The notes under the pieces are model-generated. The model was not told the DNA's origin. It saw nothing but the letters and a program-made list of their open reading frames with translations, and did not search any database. Positions 34,560 to 44,859 of a stretch of DNA of 64,000 nucleotides are shown here, in pieces. The stretch comes from Dastarcus helophoroides (Eukaryota > Arthropoda > Insecta > Coleoptera > Bothrideridae), in the NCBI GenBank assembly GCA_028583605.1, contig CM053336.1, forward strand, positions 23,235,004-23,299,003, read 5' to 3'. Position numbers and translations under genes: made by a program. Position 1 is the first letter of the stretch. Each line of letters opens with the position of its first letter.

Positions 34560-35430
34560 GGGTAAGGCCGGGGAAGATGGCCATACGGGAGAAGTGATCA
34601 AGAACAAAAAATGAAAAACTAAGTACAAAATATCGTTAGTGCAAGTTAGTTAGCTGTTTATAGTCAATTTCACCAGATCTCCGTGTTAAAGTATAAAAAA
34701 ACTAATAAAAAGTTATAAAAAACCAATTTATTTAACAACTTTAAGATATTGTCAAGTTTTTGGAATTTTACGATAAAAATAAACAACATTTTTGTATTAT
34801 ATTCTTCAGATGACTTATGTAATATTTTATTTGACTTTTTATTATCGATATTGTCATATCTCTAGGATAAGAGCTGACCTTACGGTGCGTTTACACTAGA
34901 CATTTTATTCCGTATATTTCTCTCTGACATAAATATATTTTCTCTCTGACATTAGTGTCAACTATCCTGAGAGAAGCTATCTCCTCCCAGCTGTGTAGAT
35001 AAGTGTCGGATAATTTCTCTCAGGATAGTTGACATTTATAGCAGAGAGAAATGTACGGAATAAAGTGTCTAATCTAAACGCACCCTTAGTTGGTTAGGGA
35101 TAAATATCATGAATAAACAAAGAGCGATTAATAACATTTTAGAGAGTAGTTGTGAAAAATAAGATCTACAATTCTTTGTGCTTTAAGGCTAAAGAAGTAA
35201 ATAAAATATCTTAAGCGAATAAGGTAAAATTTACCACATAACTCAAGTAATGATGTTGTTTCTGGGTGATTGAAAATTTCAATACAGGCATCTTTCTTCG
35301 GAATCGGATTAAAAGTAAAAAAGAGATAAAGCGAAAAATAAAAGCAGCAAAAAGGTAGGGAAGGAAAAAAGTCAACTGGCCCTCATAACTCTACCTGTGG
35401 CCATCTTCCTCAGTATACGCCTTTGTTAAT
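34560..35430. mobile_element. Possible MITE with GGAAGATGGCC ends
   Basis: GGGGAAGATGGCCATAC near 34,569 and the inverted GGCCATCTTCCTC near 35,398 lie about 830 bp apart, with weaker similarity outside them (GGGTAAGGCC against AAAGGCGTATAC). They could be the ends of a non-autonomous element into which the 203-bp Harbinger-like MITE inserted. No TA or other duplication was proven. Confidence 0.35.
34883..35085. mobile_element. Harbinger-like MITE, copy 2 (203 bp)
   Basis: Flanked by a perfect TTA duplication (34,880-34,882 and 35,086-35,088), the size and sequence typical of PIF/Harbinger. Inverted ends of about 50 bp: left GGTGCGTTTACACTAGACAT and right, read inward, GGTGCGTTTAGATTAGACAC, both continuing TTTATTCCGTA and a TTTCTCTCTG block. 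The centre is a further stem (ACTATCCTGAGAGAA against TTCTCTCAGGATAGT), so the element is almost palindromic. No coding capacity. Related ends occur at 25,458-25,965. Confidence 0.85.
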
Positions 35431-36552
35431 TTTCCCGTTTCAGCTATGGTGCATTGATATGAATACTATTTTTGTTCCTTCTTTATAAAGGGTTATACTT
35501 AGGATTGCGTCTGAAAGTACAGGTTTTTTCCATTATGCAGGCTTTTTTTGGTAATGTATGTTTAAAAAAACTATATTCAACTCTCTCGAACTGACCCTAT
35601 AAAAATTATAAAGACTTTAGATGAAAGCGAATTACGTCTTACCTTTCTGCGCTGTACTTAAGAAGGAACTTGATCCACAATATGTTTAAAAAATATAAGA
35701 ACCTGAGATTCCTAAGCTTGATTATTCTATGATTTTTTTTAATAAAATTTAAATTCATTGACCAATCATTTCCAAAATTAACAAAGTTTGATTCTAAGAC
35801 ATTTCATATAGATAAAAAGTAGAATGGCAAAAGTCGACCAAGAATTGCGACCTGCAGCGTGATAACAGACATTCATACATAATGACAGTCGTTTTTCAAT
35901 AACTAATTTTGGTGTTAATCGCAACTTAAAATTGTGGCAGATATTATCGTCGTCTAGCAAAAGCTTTTCTCTATCTAAGAAGCTATATTACAGGATATTT
36001 AGGGCAAAATTACCCCAGATATTATCATTGTTGTGGCAAAAAATCGTATTTTTGGCCTTTTCCGGTCATGGTGTACAATTCTGTTATAGCTTGTTAAATA
36101 TTACAAAAAAATGAAAATTAATAATAATAAATAAATGTAATTATTTAACTAATTTATATGCAATGAATCCTCCAAAAAATTATATTGGTGATAACGAAGG
36201 CTTCCACGGCCATTGGTGTATATTAGCATAATTAACAATAACTTCTGAAACAAAGTGGTTTTTAGTTGAAAATGAAATATTTAATATAAAACTAGTCCTT
36301 ACGTTAATTTTTATGTGATAGGATTTGTATTTTTTTTTCCATAATATCTGAGATACCACTTCTCGTTCCCTTGGATGCTGATTTTATAAAATTGACCAAG
36401 TACATATTTTAATTTCTTTCTCAGACAAAGTTTCAGATTGAAATATTAAAATCGGCCTGGTACATGTTTAATTATTTCTTCATAGATAGTTGTAACTTTT
36501 TTCTGAAGATAATCTTTCTTTGGTGGTTTTATAAGATTTAAAAGAAACGTCA

Positions 36553-37655
36553 CTATAAAATAAAATTCGTATATTTTTCGATGGCAAGTTCGATGAATTT
36601 AACCCAAAAACTATGCCCCAATCCCATGGTGAGTAATTCAAATAAGTTAACAAAATGGCGTAAAGTTAAAGGAATTAATCAGTTTTGCTCTTCCGGCATT
36701 CTGCTGTTGTCCCTGTTGATTTCGATGACACCATTCCACCATTTTATTATGATGCATTTCTCTACAATTTCCTGCGACCAGAATTGAATTTCATCCTAAA
36801 ATGGATCGCTTTCTTATATAGTACTTATTAAATAAGGTTAAATAAGACAATAATATCCTAAAGTTTACTATCAGAGCGTTTTTAGTTGGCAAGACTTTAG
36901 GTCAGAGAGAAAAACCAGACTGGCATTCTCTTACTCCTTTGTCATTGTTTTGGTGACATGGTAACTATTCATTTAAGTGATATGAACATTGATTTCAATA
37001 TTGATTGCTACATGGTGATGGCGTTTCTGCTTATATTTCTTGTAGTGTCTTGTAACGTAATATATTAGCGCAAGTCGTTTTGCATGCCAGGACAGATTAG
37101 AGCTTAACAAATTCATCACCATGGATTGCACACCGTTTACCTTTTCTTGATAAATATCTAAAGCACATTTGCTGCTCAGTTTACTTAGACAGATCGAATC
37201 CATCATGACGCAGAAGATAGACAATAGATGCACGGTAATATATTCGCTGACAATTTGGACACGATGATCGCAAAAACGTGAAGCCATATCAACAGAAAAT
37301 CCACCTTATTGTGTAAAATTCCAAACATAACTATATAAACAACTGATACAGGTACTGGATATGGGTGGAAAATATTTAAACGCATGTCAGCGTTTAATAT
37401 TTACCAAGGTTTATTGTAGGATATTACGGGTTTTGGTTGCACTATGAAATGAAGTTCACTCTTAAAAATCACCCGAACTATCACCGCCATATTTGCCTTA
37501 CCCACTAGCAAAAACTCTATTACGTCATAAAATGATCCATTGGTTAAAAATTTCTTTGCAAAATTTAAGCTATTTTGATAATCCAAACGTACACCGAGCT
37601 TCTCAATGAGAACCTGAACAAAGGGGATTATAAGCGGGTCATAAGACCAGGATTT
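36553..37655 (-). pseudogene. Ionotropic receptor-like gene remnant
   Basis: The 5' part (37,655-37,401) reads PLIIPFVQVLIEKLGVRLDY, then NGSFYDVIEFLLVGKANMAV, the pattern of the glutamate-receptor ligand-binding S1 lobe in insect IRs (NG-W--MI--LV-GKADIAV). Hydrophobic stretches at 37,386-37,203 fit the channel region, but frames change there. The 3' part (36,812-36,553) reads FWSQEIVEKCIIIKWWNGVI, followed by a final hydrophobic segment, and is interrupted by one TGA. This end is clearly related to 63,719-64,000. IRs are membrane chemoreceptors of sensory neurons. Stops and frame changes suggest a pseudogene, though some breaks could be introns. The IR call rests on motif reading only. Confidence 0.55.
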
Positions 37656-38219
37656 TTAACGAATTGGGTGTTAATTATAAACAGTGGAAAAGCCACATAA
37701 CGTAAGCTCAATGTTTAGATGTATTTCACGGTACATTTTAAACATTTTTAAAATTTCCACAAAAGAGTGCAACACATAAGCTCCTGTTGTTACTCGGGAC
37801 AACTGTAAATGTTTGGTTGACTGAAATCAGTGTGGGTCTTGAAAGGTCTCTAAGCGAGGCTTGTTGAAACACTGTTTTCAAAATGCTAAATTCTCCTAAT
37901 GGTTTATTTTTTGCATTACAATAAACTGTTTAGCCTTCCCATCGTGTTTTATTAGACTGTTTAAAGAATTGGTGAAGTCAGTTTTATATCTAACTGATAT
38001 CACACTAACCTAGTTTCTGCATGATCCTGAACTAGATCGCAGTTTTGTCCTATGAAGGTTTTTTAAATATATTATTTCGGTAAATCAAAAAAAGTTAAAA
38101 TTCAGTTGAATATTTCCCATTAGCATCAATTTCATTGCAACTAAATCAATTAGGACTTTATGTAAGGGATGCATTTGAAATATCTCTCCCTTTTTTTAAA
38201 TTATTTCACCATTGGTTAT
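37656..38219. other. No recognised gene
   Basis: AT-rich; no supported feature. Any upstream exon of the IR-like remnant on the minus strand would lie here or beyond, but I could not read one. Confidence 0.4.
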
Positions 38220-38221
38220 TA

Positions 38222-38897
38222 GAGGAAAATGTCCGGATGTGGGCCCTGCATTTAATAGGGCTCTGCATTTAATATGGCCCTTCATTAAATCATGCTAGTT
38301 TACAGAGTGATATCTTTAAGCAAATGCTTAAAACATGTCTAACTGAAGGCTAAAAATATTCGATACCACATTCAGTTTTTGTTTTTTATTGTTAATATTT
38401 TATAGCAAGAAATATATTTTTGGCAATTCAAGTATTTTGTTAGAGTAAGTTGTAAGTAAGATATTGGGTAGGTTTAAAACTGAATATGATTACAAGTGTT
38501 GACAAAATGGCTAATATTTATATAAAGCTTTATTATATTTTTACCCAAATGCCTATAACAAACCTGTAAAAATAAATTCGATTGTTTGTTTTCTAATGAG
38601 GTTTTGTTAGTAATATGGGCCCCTTGAATTGTCATAATATAAACGGATTCATAGTCTACCTATATTTAAATTTTGTACTTATGTCGGATTACCAATGTCA
38701 GAGAGTGCGCTAGAAGTGCCACTAATAAATATTAGAGAAAATGGATCTTCCCAAAGCTCCAAAATTTAAAAAGGCTGAAAAATTGGTTCAGACGTTTAAT
38801 ATTTGGTCGTTATGTTCTATAACAAAAGAAAAAGCAATTGTTTTAGATCCAATTTAAATTCCAGTGAAAGTTTATTTTAACATTTTAAATTGCATAC
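38222..38897. mobile_element. TA-flanked MITE, copy B, truncated by Gypsy 2
   Basis: Starts after TA with GAGGAAAATGTCCGGATGTG and follows copy A (18,674-19,510) through most of its left three-quarters, including ATCATGCTAGTTTAC, GATACCACATTCAGTTTTTG and the ATGGGCCCCTTGAA block. It stops at 38,897 where the Gypsy 2 LTR starts. The remaining right quarter is not found downstream of Gypsy 2, which itself lacks a 3' end, so both were removed by one deletion or rearrangement. Confidence 0.8.
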
Positions 38898-39189
38898 TGT
38901 AACGCAATGTAAATAGATGTAATAGAATTTAGAATAGAATTGTAGAATTTAGTAAATAAAAAGTTTCTTGAAGGTTTTGATAAGGGGAAAGCGACCCCGA
39001 TAACGAAACAAACGGCAGATAAGCATTTCAGAAATTTCGGCATTCGATAAGCCTTATCTGCCAAAAATTCTGAAAGCCGGGGGCCAAAACTATAAAAAGG
39101 CGGTCAGCTTTCCCTCGAGTCAGTCAGTTAGAATCCAATCCAAGTTGAGTTCAGTAATAAAGTGGATCTTATTCGATAAGCCCGTAACA
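38898..39189 (+). repeat. 5' LTR of Gypsy 2
   Basis: Runs from TGTAACGCAATG to CCCGTAACA (292 bp). It contains TATAAAAAGG at 39,091 and TCAGTCAGTT starting 28 bp downstream, a TATA box and an initiator-like start in good spacing, and AATAAAG at 39,155. The LTR has no second copy in the window; its left edge is defined by the break in MITE copy B. Confidence 0.8.
39091..39125 (+). promoter_or_regulatory. LTR promoter: TATA box and initiator
   Basis: TATAAAAAGG at 39,091-39,100 is followed after about 18 bp by CGAGTCAGTCAGTT, similar to the arthropod initiator TCAGT. The spacing is right for RNA polymerase II start near 39,120 and would define the U3/R boundary of the LTR. Confidence 0.65.
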
Positions 39190-39191
39190 TC

Positions 39192-39209
39192 TGGTGTCAG
39201 AAGCGGGAT
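39192..39209 (+). other. Primer-binding site, tRNA-Leu type
   Basis: TGGTGTCAGAAGCGGGAT begins two bases after the LTR. It is complementary to the 3' end of insect tRNA-Leu including CCA, with one apparent mismatch (the C in GCGGG). It would prime minus-strand DNA synthesis. Confidence 0.75.
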
Positions 39210-39348
39210 TATTCGTGGATTGTGCTTTATTACTCGAAAAAAAAAAATCGTGCCAGGTGCCGTACTTGACTTTATCTCGGACGTTTTAAACTGTTAAATA
39301 GTTATACGAGGCGCGTCAAGTAAAATCTTAAACATTCAGATACGCTTT

Positions 39349-40560
39349 ATGGATACGAGATTAAAATCGGCCAAAATGGAACAACAAATGCAAGCGTTAT
39401 TAGCAATGTTTAAAGACCAAGCAGAAGAAAGACGACCAGAAAAAGAACAAGAGGAAGAACGAAGACGACAAGAAAAAGAACAGGAGGAAGAACGAAGACA
39501 ACAAGAAAAAGAACAGGAGAAAGAACGAAGACGACAAGAAAAAGTAGAGGAGGAAGAACGAAGGCGACAAGACAAAGAAGAAAGACGACAAGAAAAAGAA
39601 CAGAAGGAGGAACGAAGACGACAAGAAAAACAACAGGAGGAAGAACGAAGACGACAAGAGAAAAAAGAAGAAGATCAGAAAAGGAATGCAGAAAAACAAG
39701 AATTGCATAGTCTACTAGCAAATATAACTGAAAAAATGGGAGTAGACGTTGAAAAAATGAAAGAAGTGAAAGAACAAACTACAGGAATGCGAGAAGAAAT
39801 GCAAGAAGAGATTGGCGAAGTCAGGGAAGAAATTGGGGAAGTAAAGGAAAAATTCAACAGCAAGCTTCTTGATTTGGAAAATGTAACAAAGAGGGAGATC
39901 GGCAACATAAAAAATAACATGAAAAAGTTGCTAAGTGGACAAAGCACACAACATGAATCCGAAAGTGTACCTGCTAGTTCTTCCCAAATGGTAAAACCTC
40001 CGACCTATGACGGAAAAACATCCTTCCACACCTACAGAAAACAGTTCGAAGCTGCTGCTAAGGCCAATCAGTGGACGGAGGAAGCAAAGGCAACCCCGTT
40101 AGTGGTATCCCTGCGCGGAGATGCTCTGGAATTACTCCCAACTCTATCGGATCAAGAACAAGCCAATTATGAAGATTTAGTTAAAGCTTTAGAGCTGAGA
40201 TTTGGGGACCAACATTTGCAGCAAGTTGTCCAGTCGCAGCTGCTAGTAAGAAGACAGAAAAGTGGAGAAACGCTGCAAGAATTTGAGGCTGACGTTAGAA
40301 GATTGGCGTACATCGCCTATCCAACAGCGCCAACCGACTTTCTGGAACTCCACGCAGTTAGAATCTTCATAGAAGGAATAAGGGACCCGGCAGTTCAGAG
40401 AGTGATACGCCTGTCAAACGTCCGAACATCAAGGGAGGCACTGATTAGAGCTTTGGAGATTGAAGCTGCTTACAAGGTTTCAGAGCCAGAGCGTCGCGGA
40501 GAATTAGGAAGGCCGACATCGAAGAGGCCGCGAATGACTCTAATCTCGCGAAGATTATAA
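39349..40560 (+). CDS. Gypsy 2 Gag with charged coiled-coil repeat
   Basis: A 403-codon open frame beginning MDTRLKSAKMEQQ. Residues ~25-110 are a highly charged run of about seven imperfect 12-13-residue repeats of the type EKEQEEERRRQ, predicted to form a long coiled coil. Residues ~110-200 continue helical and acidic/basic. Residues ~220-385 are a retrotransposon-gag domain (KPPTYDGKTSFHTYRKQFEA, RFGDQHLQQVVQSQL, LQEFEADVRRLAYIAYP, IFIEGIRDPAVQRVI). Gag forms the particle. The frame ends at 40,560; the zinc knuckle that should follow is in another frame, so the Gag C-terminus is shifted off. The minus strand is also open through the repeat (39,400-39,721) because of the repeat's codon composition, not because of a gene. 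Confidence 0.85.
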   Translation: MDTRLKSAKMEQQMQALLAMFKDQAEERRPEKEQEEERRRQEKEQEEERRQQEKEQEKERRRQEKVEEEERRRQDKEERRQEKEQKEERRRQEKQQEEERRRQEKKEEDQKRNAEKQELHSLLANITEKMGVDVEKMKEVKEQTTGMREEMQEEIGEVREEIGEVKEKFNSKLLDLENVTKREIGNIKNNMKKLLSGQSTQHESESVPASSSQMVKPPTYDGKTSFHTYRKQFEAAAKANQWTEEAKATPLVVSLRGDALELLPTLSDQEQANYEDLVKALELRFGDQHLQQVVQSQLLVRRQKSGETLQEFEADVRRLAYIAYPTAPTDFLELHAVRIFIEGIRDPAVQRVIRLSNVRTSREALIRALEIEAAYKVSEPERRGELGRPTSKRPRMTLISRRL

Positions 40561-40577
40561 GCGCTAACACGAAGAAA

Positions 40578-40766
40578 ATGAAGGGAATGAACGCGAACAT
40601 AAGCGCTAACATGCAAGAAATGAAGGCGAGCATCAAAGAACTGGTAGGAACCCTTAAAGGCAAATCCAACAGAAGCACCTGTTACAACTGTGGCAAACCG
40701 GAGCACTTCAAGAAGGACTGCAGGTCGGCCCCAAGAAGTCGACAAGCCCCACAGCAGGAAAACTAA
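40578..40766 (+). pseudogene. Gypsy 2 zinc knuckle (shifted frame)
   Basis: One CCHC knuckle, CYNCGKPEHFKKDC, in a short frame that begins MKGMNANISANMQ. It belongs to the end of Gag or start of Pol and is displaced by a frameshift near 40,560. Confidence 0.75.
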
Positions 40767-40852
40767 AAGCAGCCAGTGGGAAGCGGCACTCACTGGCTGG
40801 TGTCGAACAACGAGCCCCCAAAACTCTTTCCATCAAACAGATAAAAAGGACC

Positions 40853-41101
40853 ATGGAAAGTTTGGTGGTGGCAGCCAGCGTAGATGGAAGGAATGTACAG
40901 GCCACTGTGGACACAGGCGCCATGGTTACTTTGGCACGAAGGAACATCCTACCGTCGCAACCGAAGGTACTGTCGCAAAGAATGGTCCTCAGAACAGTTA
41001 CGGGAGATACTGCGCCGATTATAGGAGAGGCAGACGTCATGATTGGTCTGGAAAAACTGAGGATTTTGCATCGGGTGTTGGTGGCAGATATCACGAACTG
41101 A
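40853..41101 (+). pseudogene. Gypsy 2 protease, N-terminal part
   Basis: The frame carries the aspartic protease active site TVDTGAMVTLARRNI about 22 residues in, followed by the flap-like region (RTVTGDTAPIIGEADVMIGL). It ends at 41,101; the C-terminal part with the LILGMDVIRQHG motif lies in the next frame from about 41,095. The protease would cleave Gag-Pol. Confidence 0.8.
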
Positions 41102-42030
41102 TTCTGGGGATGGATGTAATTAGGCAACATGGCTTTACTTTCGACCCAGCGCAAAACATTTTAAGGATTGGAAATAAGGAGCTTGTCCTGACTACACCAA
41201 AGGACACTCCAAGGGAGGTAAGACTGTTTGCCTGCAAAACAGCTGTGGTGCAGGGAAGCAGCGAGAAGACGGTTATGGTTGCGATGGAAGGAGATTTGGG
41301 CTGCTGCGTTGGATTAGTAGAACCGACTTATGACATTTCCAAGAATTTTCTAGTGGCGAGATCCGTGGTTAGAACATCTCAGAAGGTACCTGTGAGAGTT
41401 GCCAACGTGTATCCAACAGCACTCTTAATCAAGAAGGGTAGTACTCTGGCAGTCTGTACCCCGGTAGCCTCAATAAGCTCCTTGGGTGACAATTGTGCGC
41501 CAGTGCAGAAAGCGAAGATTGGGCAAGTCAAGTTGGAAGTGGACTTGAAACACTTGTCCAAGGAAGAAGTAGTTCTGGCTAGATCATTTCTAAAGAAAAA
41601 CCACGGCGTTTTTACCGATGGAGACCAAAATCTAGGAAGGACGGACGTAGTTCGACACAAAATCAACACCGGCGATGCAACACCTATTCGTCAACCCCCT
41701 AGAAGATTACCGGTGGCCAAGCAAGAGGAAGTCGCAGGACTGGTTAAGATGATGAAGGATGGAGTCATCGAGGAGTCCAATAGTCCATGGTCTTTCCCTG
41801 TAGTCTTAGTTACAAAGAAGGACGGGTCAACAAGATTCCGTGTCGACTACCGGAAATTAAACGACGTCACTAAAAAGGACAGCTACCCCTTGCCAAGAAT
41901 TGATGACACAATAACGACCTTGTCTGGGTCCACCTGGTTTCCAACTTTGGACTTGAAAAGTGGATATTGGCAAGTGAGCATAGACCCCGACGACAAAGAA
42001 AAGACGGCCTTTTCATCAGGGAGTGGATTT
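41095..42030 (+). pseudogene. Gypsy 2 protease end and RT N-terminal half
   Basis: After the frameshift this frame gives LILGMDVIRQHGFTFDP (end of protease), a linker, and the first half of the reverse transcriptase: RQPPRRLPVAKQEE, SPWSFPVVLVTKKDGSTRF, VDYRKLNDVTKKDSYPLPRI and TLDLKSGYWQVSI. It breaks off near 42,025, just before the PFGLCNAP motif, which is in the following frame. Confidence 0.85.
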
Positions 42031-43081
42031 ATATCAGTTCACGGTTATGCCTTTTGGACTATGTAACGCACCGACTACTTTCGAACGTTTAATGGAACTG
42101 GTACTTCGAGGACTCACTTGGAAAACCTGCTTGGTTTACCTAGATGACGTCATGGTGATGGGCAAGAGCTGTAAAGAACATTTGGAAAATCTTCAAGAAG
42201 TTTTCGACAGATTAAAGCAAGCCAACTTAAAGCTGAATTCAAAGAAGTGCTCTTTGTTCCAAAGGAAAGTAGAATTTTTGGGCCACACTGTATCAGCCGC
42301 AGGAGTAGAAACGAATATCAGCAAGACTCAAGCAATTCGTGACTGGCCAAGACCCAAAGACGAACATGAACTGAGGAGTTTCCTGGGGTTATGTACCTAT
42401 TACAGAAGATGTGTGAAAGGTTTCGCCAACATCGCTGCGCCGTTACATCAACTAACGGAAGGAAGACGGCCGTACGTCTGGACTCCCAACTGTGATACCG
42501 CTTTCCGAAAACTGAAGTCCGCCTTGTGCACAAGCCTTATCTTGGCTTATCCTCAGCAGATTGGGAAGTTTGTGTTAGACACAGATGCCAGCAACGTCGG
42601 CATTGGGGCTGTGCTGTCCCAAGTTCAAGACGGTGAAGAAAGAGTTATCGAATATTACAGCAAGATCCTCACGAAGCTGAAGAGGAACTATTGCACCACC
42701 AGGAAGGAACTACTTGCGATAGTGAAGGCCGTGGAACACTTTCACAAGTATTTGTACGGGCAAGAATTCCTCATCAGAACAGACCATTCGGCACTTTCTT
42801 GGTTACTCCGAATGAAAAACACGGAGGAACAGACGGCTAGATGGTTAGAAAGGCTTCAGCAGTATCACTTTAAGGTGCATCATCGACCGGGACGACAGCA
42901 TAACAACGCTGACGCTTTGTCCATAAGATCTTGTGGGGATTGCAAACATTGCAGACGAGTTGAGGACCATAAGGAGATGGTGGGTATATGGGTCACTTCT
43001 GTCCAGCCAGAAGACGAATGGACTGTTGAAGGTCTTCGGAAGCTACAGAAGAACGACGCTGATATCGGACCCATATTGGAA
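42023..43081 (+). pseudogene. Gypsy 2 RT C-terminal half and RNase H
   Basis: Carries LYQFTVMPFGLCNAPTTFE, the catalytic YLDD box (VYLDDVMVMG), the thumb and connection (FLGLCTYYRRCVKGFA), and RNase H (FVLDTDASNVGIGAVLSQVQ, TRKELLAIVKAVEHFHKYLY, RTDHSALSWLLRMKN, RPGRQHNNADALS). It is stopped by TGA at 43,082 in the linker to integrase; the same frame then continues. A first ATG is at 42,023 by chance of the frameshift. Confidence 0.88.
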
Positions 43082-43084
43082 TGA

Positions 43085-44050
43085 AAAGAAGCTGGAGACA
43101 GACTGGAATGGCAAGAGGTTTCCGACAGAAGTACAACTTTTAAGAATTTGTGGGCCCAATGGAAATCCCTCCAGGTCGAGGACGGGGTACTGAAAAGAGC
43201 ATGGGAAAGCGCGGATGAAAAGCGTGTTAACTTGCAGTTGGTGGTGCCTCAGGAGAAGATTCCACAGGTCTTGTGGGAGGTGCACAATGGGACCTCTGGT
43301 GGACACCTAGGGATGAACAAAACCCTGGAGAAGGTTCGAAAACGGTTCTATTGGGTTAACTGCAGGGAGGACGTCGAGTGGTGGTGTCGGAAATGTGTCA
43401 CCTGTGCTGCATCCAAGGGTCCTCGTACGAGAACCAAAGGGGCCCTGAAGCAATATAATGTGGGAGCTCCATTTGAAAGAATTGCAATCGATGTGGCAGG
43501 ACCATTCCCAGCTTCAGACGATGGAAATAAGTACATCCTGGTGGCCATGTATTATTTCAGTAAATAGCCTGAAGCTTATGCCATCCCAACCCAGGAAGCC
43601 ACCACAGTCGCAAGGGTTTTTGTGGACAACTTCATTTGTCGATTTGGTGTTCCCTTGGAACTGCACTTGGACCAGGGAAGGAACTTTGAATCGGGGGTTT
43701 TTCAAGAGGTGTGTCGTCTTCCTGGAATAAGGAAAACTCGAACAACACCTCTTCATCCACAGTCTGACGGAATGGTGGAGAGATTTAACAGGACCTTAGA
43801 GGAACATCTTTCGAAGGTCGTTTCCAAACATCAGACAGACTGGGATCGACATCTACCACTGTTTCTGATGGCCTATCACGCGGCAACTCATGAAACTACA
43901 AGTCAGACTCCGGCAAAAGTGATCTTCGGGAGGGAACTGCGGCTTCCGTGTGACTTGGTGTTTGGATCACCAAGGGAGATCCCCAGGAAGACGATGCATT
44001 ACATGCTATCTGAGAGAAATTTCGAGGGCAAAGAGACCATAGATTATTCG
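43085..44050 (+). pseudogene. Gypsy 2 integrase, truncated
   Basis: In the same frame as the RNase H. The zinc domain H-x-H-C-C is readable (HNGTSGGHLGM ... CRKCVTCAASK). The catalytic triad is D in IAIDVAGP (43,490), D in LHLDQGRNF (43,670) and E in GMVERFNR (43,778), with 35 residues between the last two. A TAG at 43,565 breaks the core between the first two. The sequence is lost after about 44,015, so the C-terminal domain is absent. The stretch to 44,098 is open but no longer integrase-like. Confidence 0.85.
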
Positions 44051-44099
44051 GGAGGAAATAGTTTGTTTAAAAAAATATTGATAATGATGTTACTGTAAT

Positions 44100-44829
44100 T
44101 TAACTGTGGTTGTATCTACAAAGAATAATAAACTGAATTTTACTTTTCTTTGTTACCTAAAGTTCTGAATGTTCTTATCCTTTTCTGGAAGCATTTCTCC
44201 GAACCCCCGTATTATTCCTTATAACGTCCACCTAAAAAAGCACAAGAAATACTAAATTCTCTAATTAGTCTGGTGCTACGAAAGTTGTTATTTGTATGCC
44301 TTGTTTAAAAAGTTATTCAGGAATGCTCGGAATTTTTGAACTTGCAATTTCTTAAATGTGTACCATAGAAAGACCCCAATATATAAGTTGTGTCTTTGTC
44401 ATGATTTCATTTTTGTCATAGTGGAACCGTCTCTAGCTTTAGGCATTGAACTTACCTAAAAGGAAGGACAGCAAAACTGTGTTTCTCTTTCAGAAAATTT
44501 ACACTCTTTCTGCAGAGGTGGTCGTCTGTGAAAATATCTTTGCAGCCTGAGCCCCTATTCTAACGATATTTCAAGTTTCTCTTGAGTAGTTCTGTTTTAT
44601 TCATTTTTACGGTCTTCACATTGTCTTTTTCATTTATTATTTTCTCTGTAAGTGGCACGCGCAGGATTGTTTTTCAGATCGTCTTTTCAGAGCGCTACTA
44701 ATATACAAAGATATCTTTGCGCCACTTAGCAATGTTTCATTATTAAATTTATTTATGTTCTTACCTCTGATTTTACAGTTTATATTTCTTTAATAACTTC
44801 TCTAATATGTATGTATGGGGTGGGGTTCC
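44100..44829. other. No recognised gene
   Basis: AT-rich sequence between the truncated Gypsy 2 and LINE C. AATATCTTTGC words at about 44,536 and TATCTTTGCGCCACTTAGC near 44,711 hint at an unidentified repeat. Confidence 0.4.
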
Positions 44830-44859
44830 TAAAGCCTCTGCCGCATCCCACATTGCGAC

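Larger units (their letters stand above)
38898..44050 (+). mobile_element. Gypsy 2: Ty3/Gypsy element lacking its 3' end
   Basis: A 292-bp 5' LTR, a primer site, gag, zinc knuckle, protease, reverse transcriptase, RNase H and integrase are in the usual order on the plus strand. The similarity fades at about 44,015-44,050, inside the integrase region after the catalytic core; there is no integrase C-terminal domain and no 3' LTR in the window. Pol is broken by frameshifts (near 40,560, 40,770-40,850, 41,095 and 42,025) and two stops (TGA 43,082, TAG 43,565). GC content and codon use are clearly higher than in Gypsy 1, so this is a different lineage. Confidence 0.88.

Noticed and set aside
39400..39721. 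Two ~100-codon minus-strand frames rich in F/L/S opposite Gypsy 2 gag
   Set aside because: They are the complement of the EKEQEEERRR repeat; composition alone keeps them open. No domain or start context supports them.
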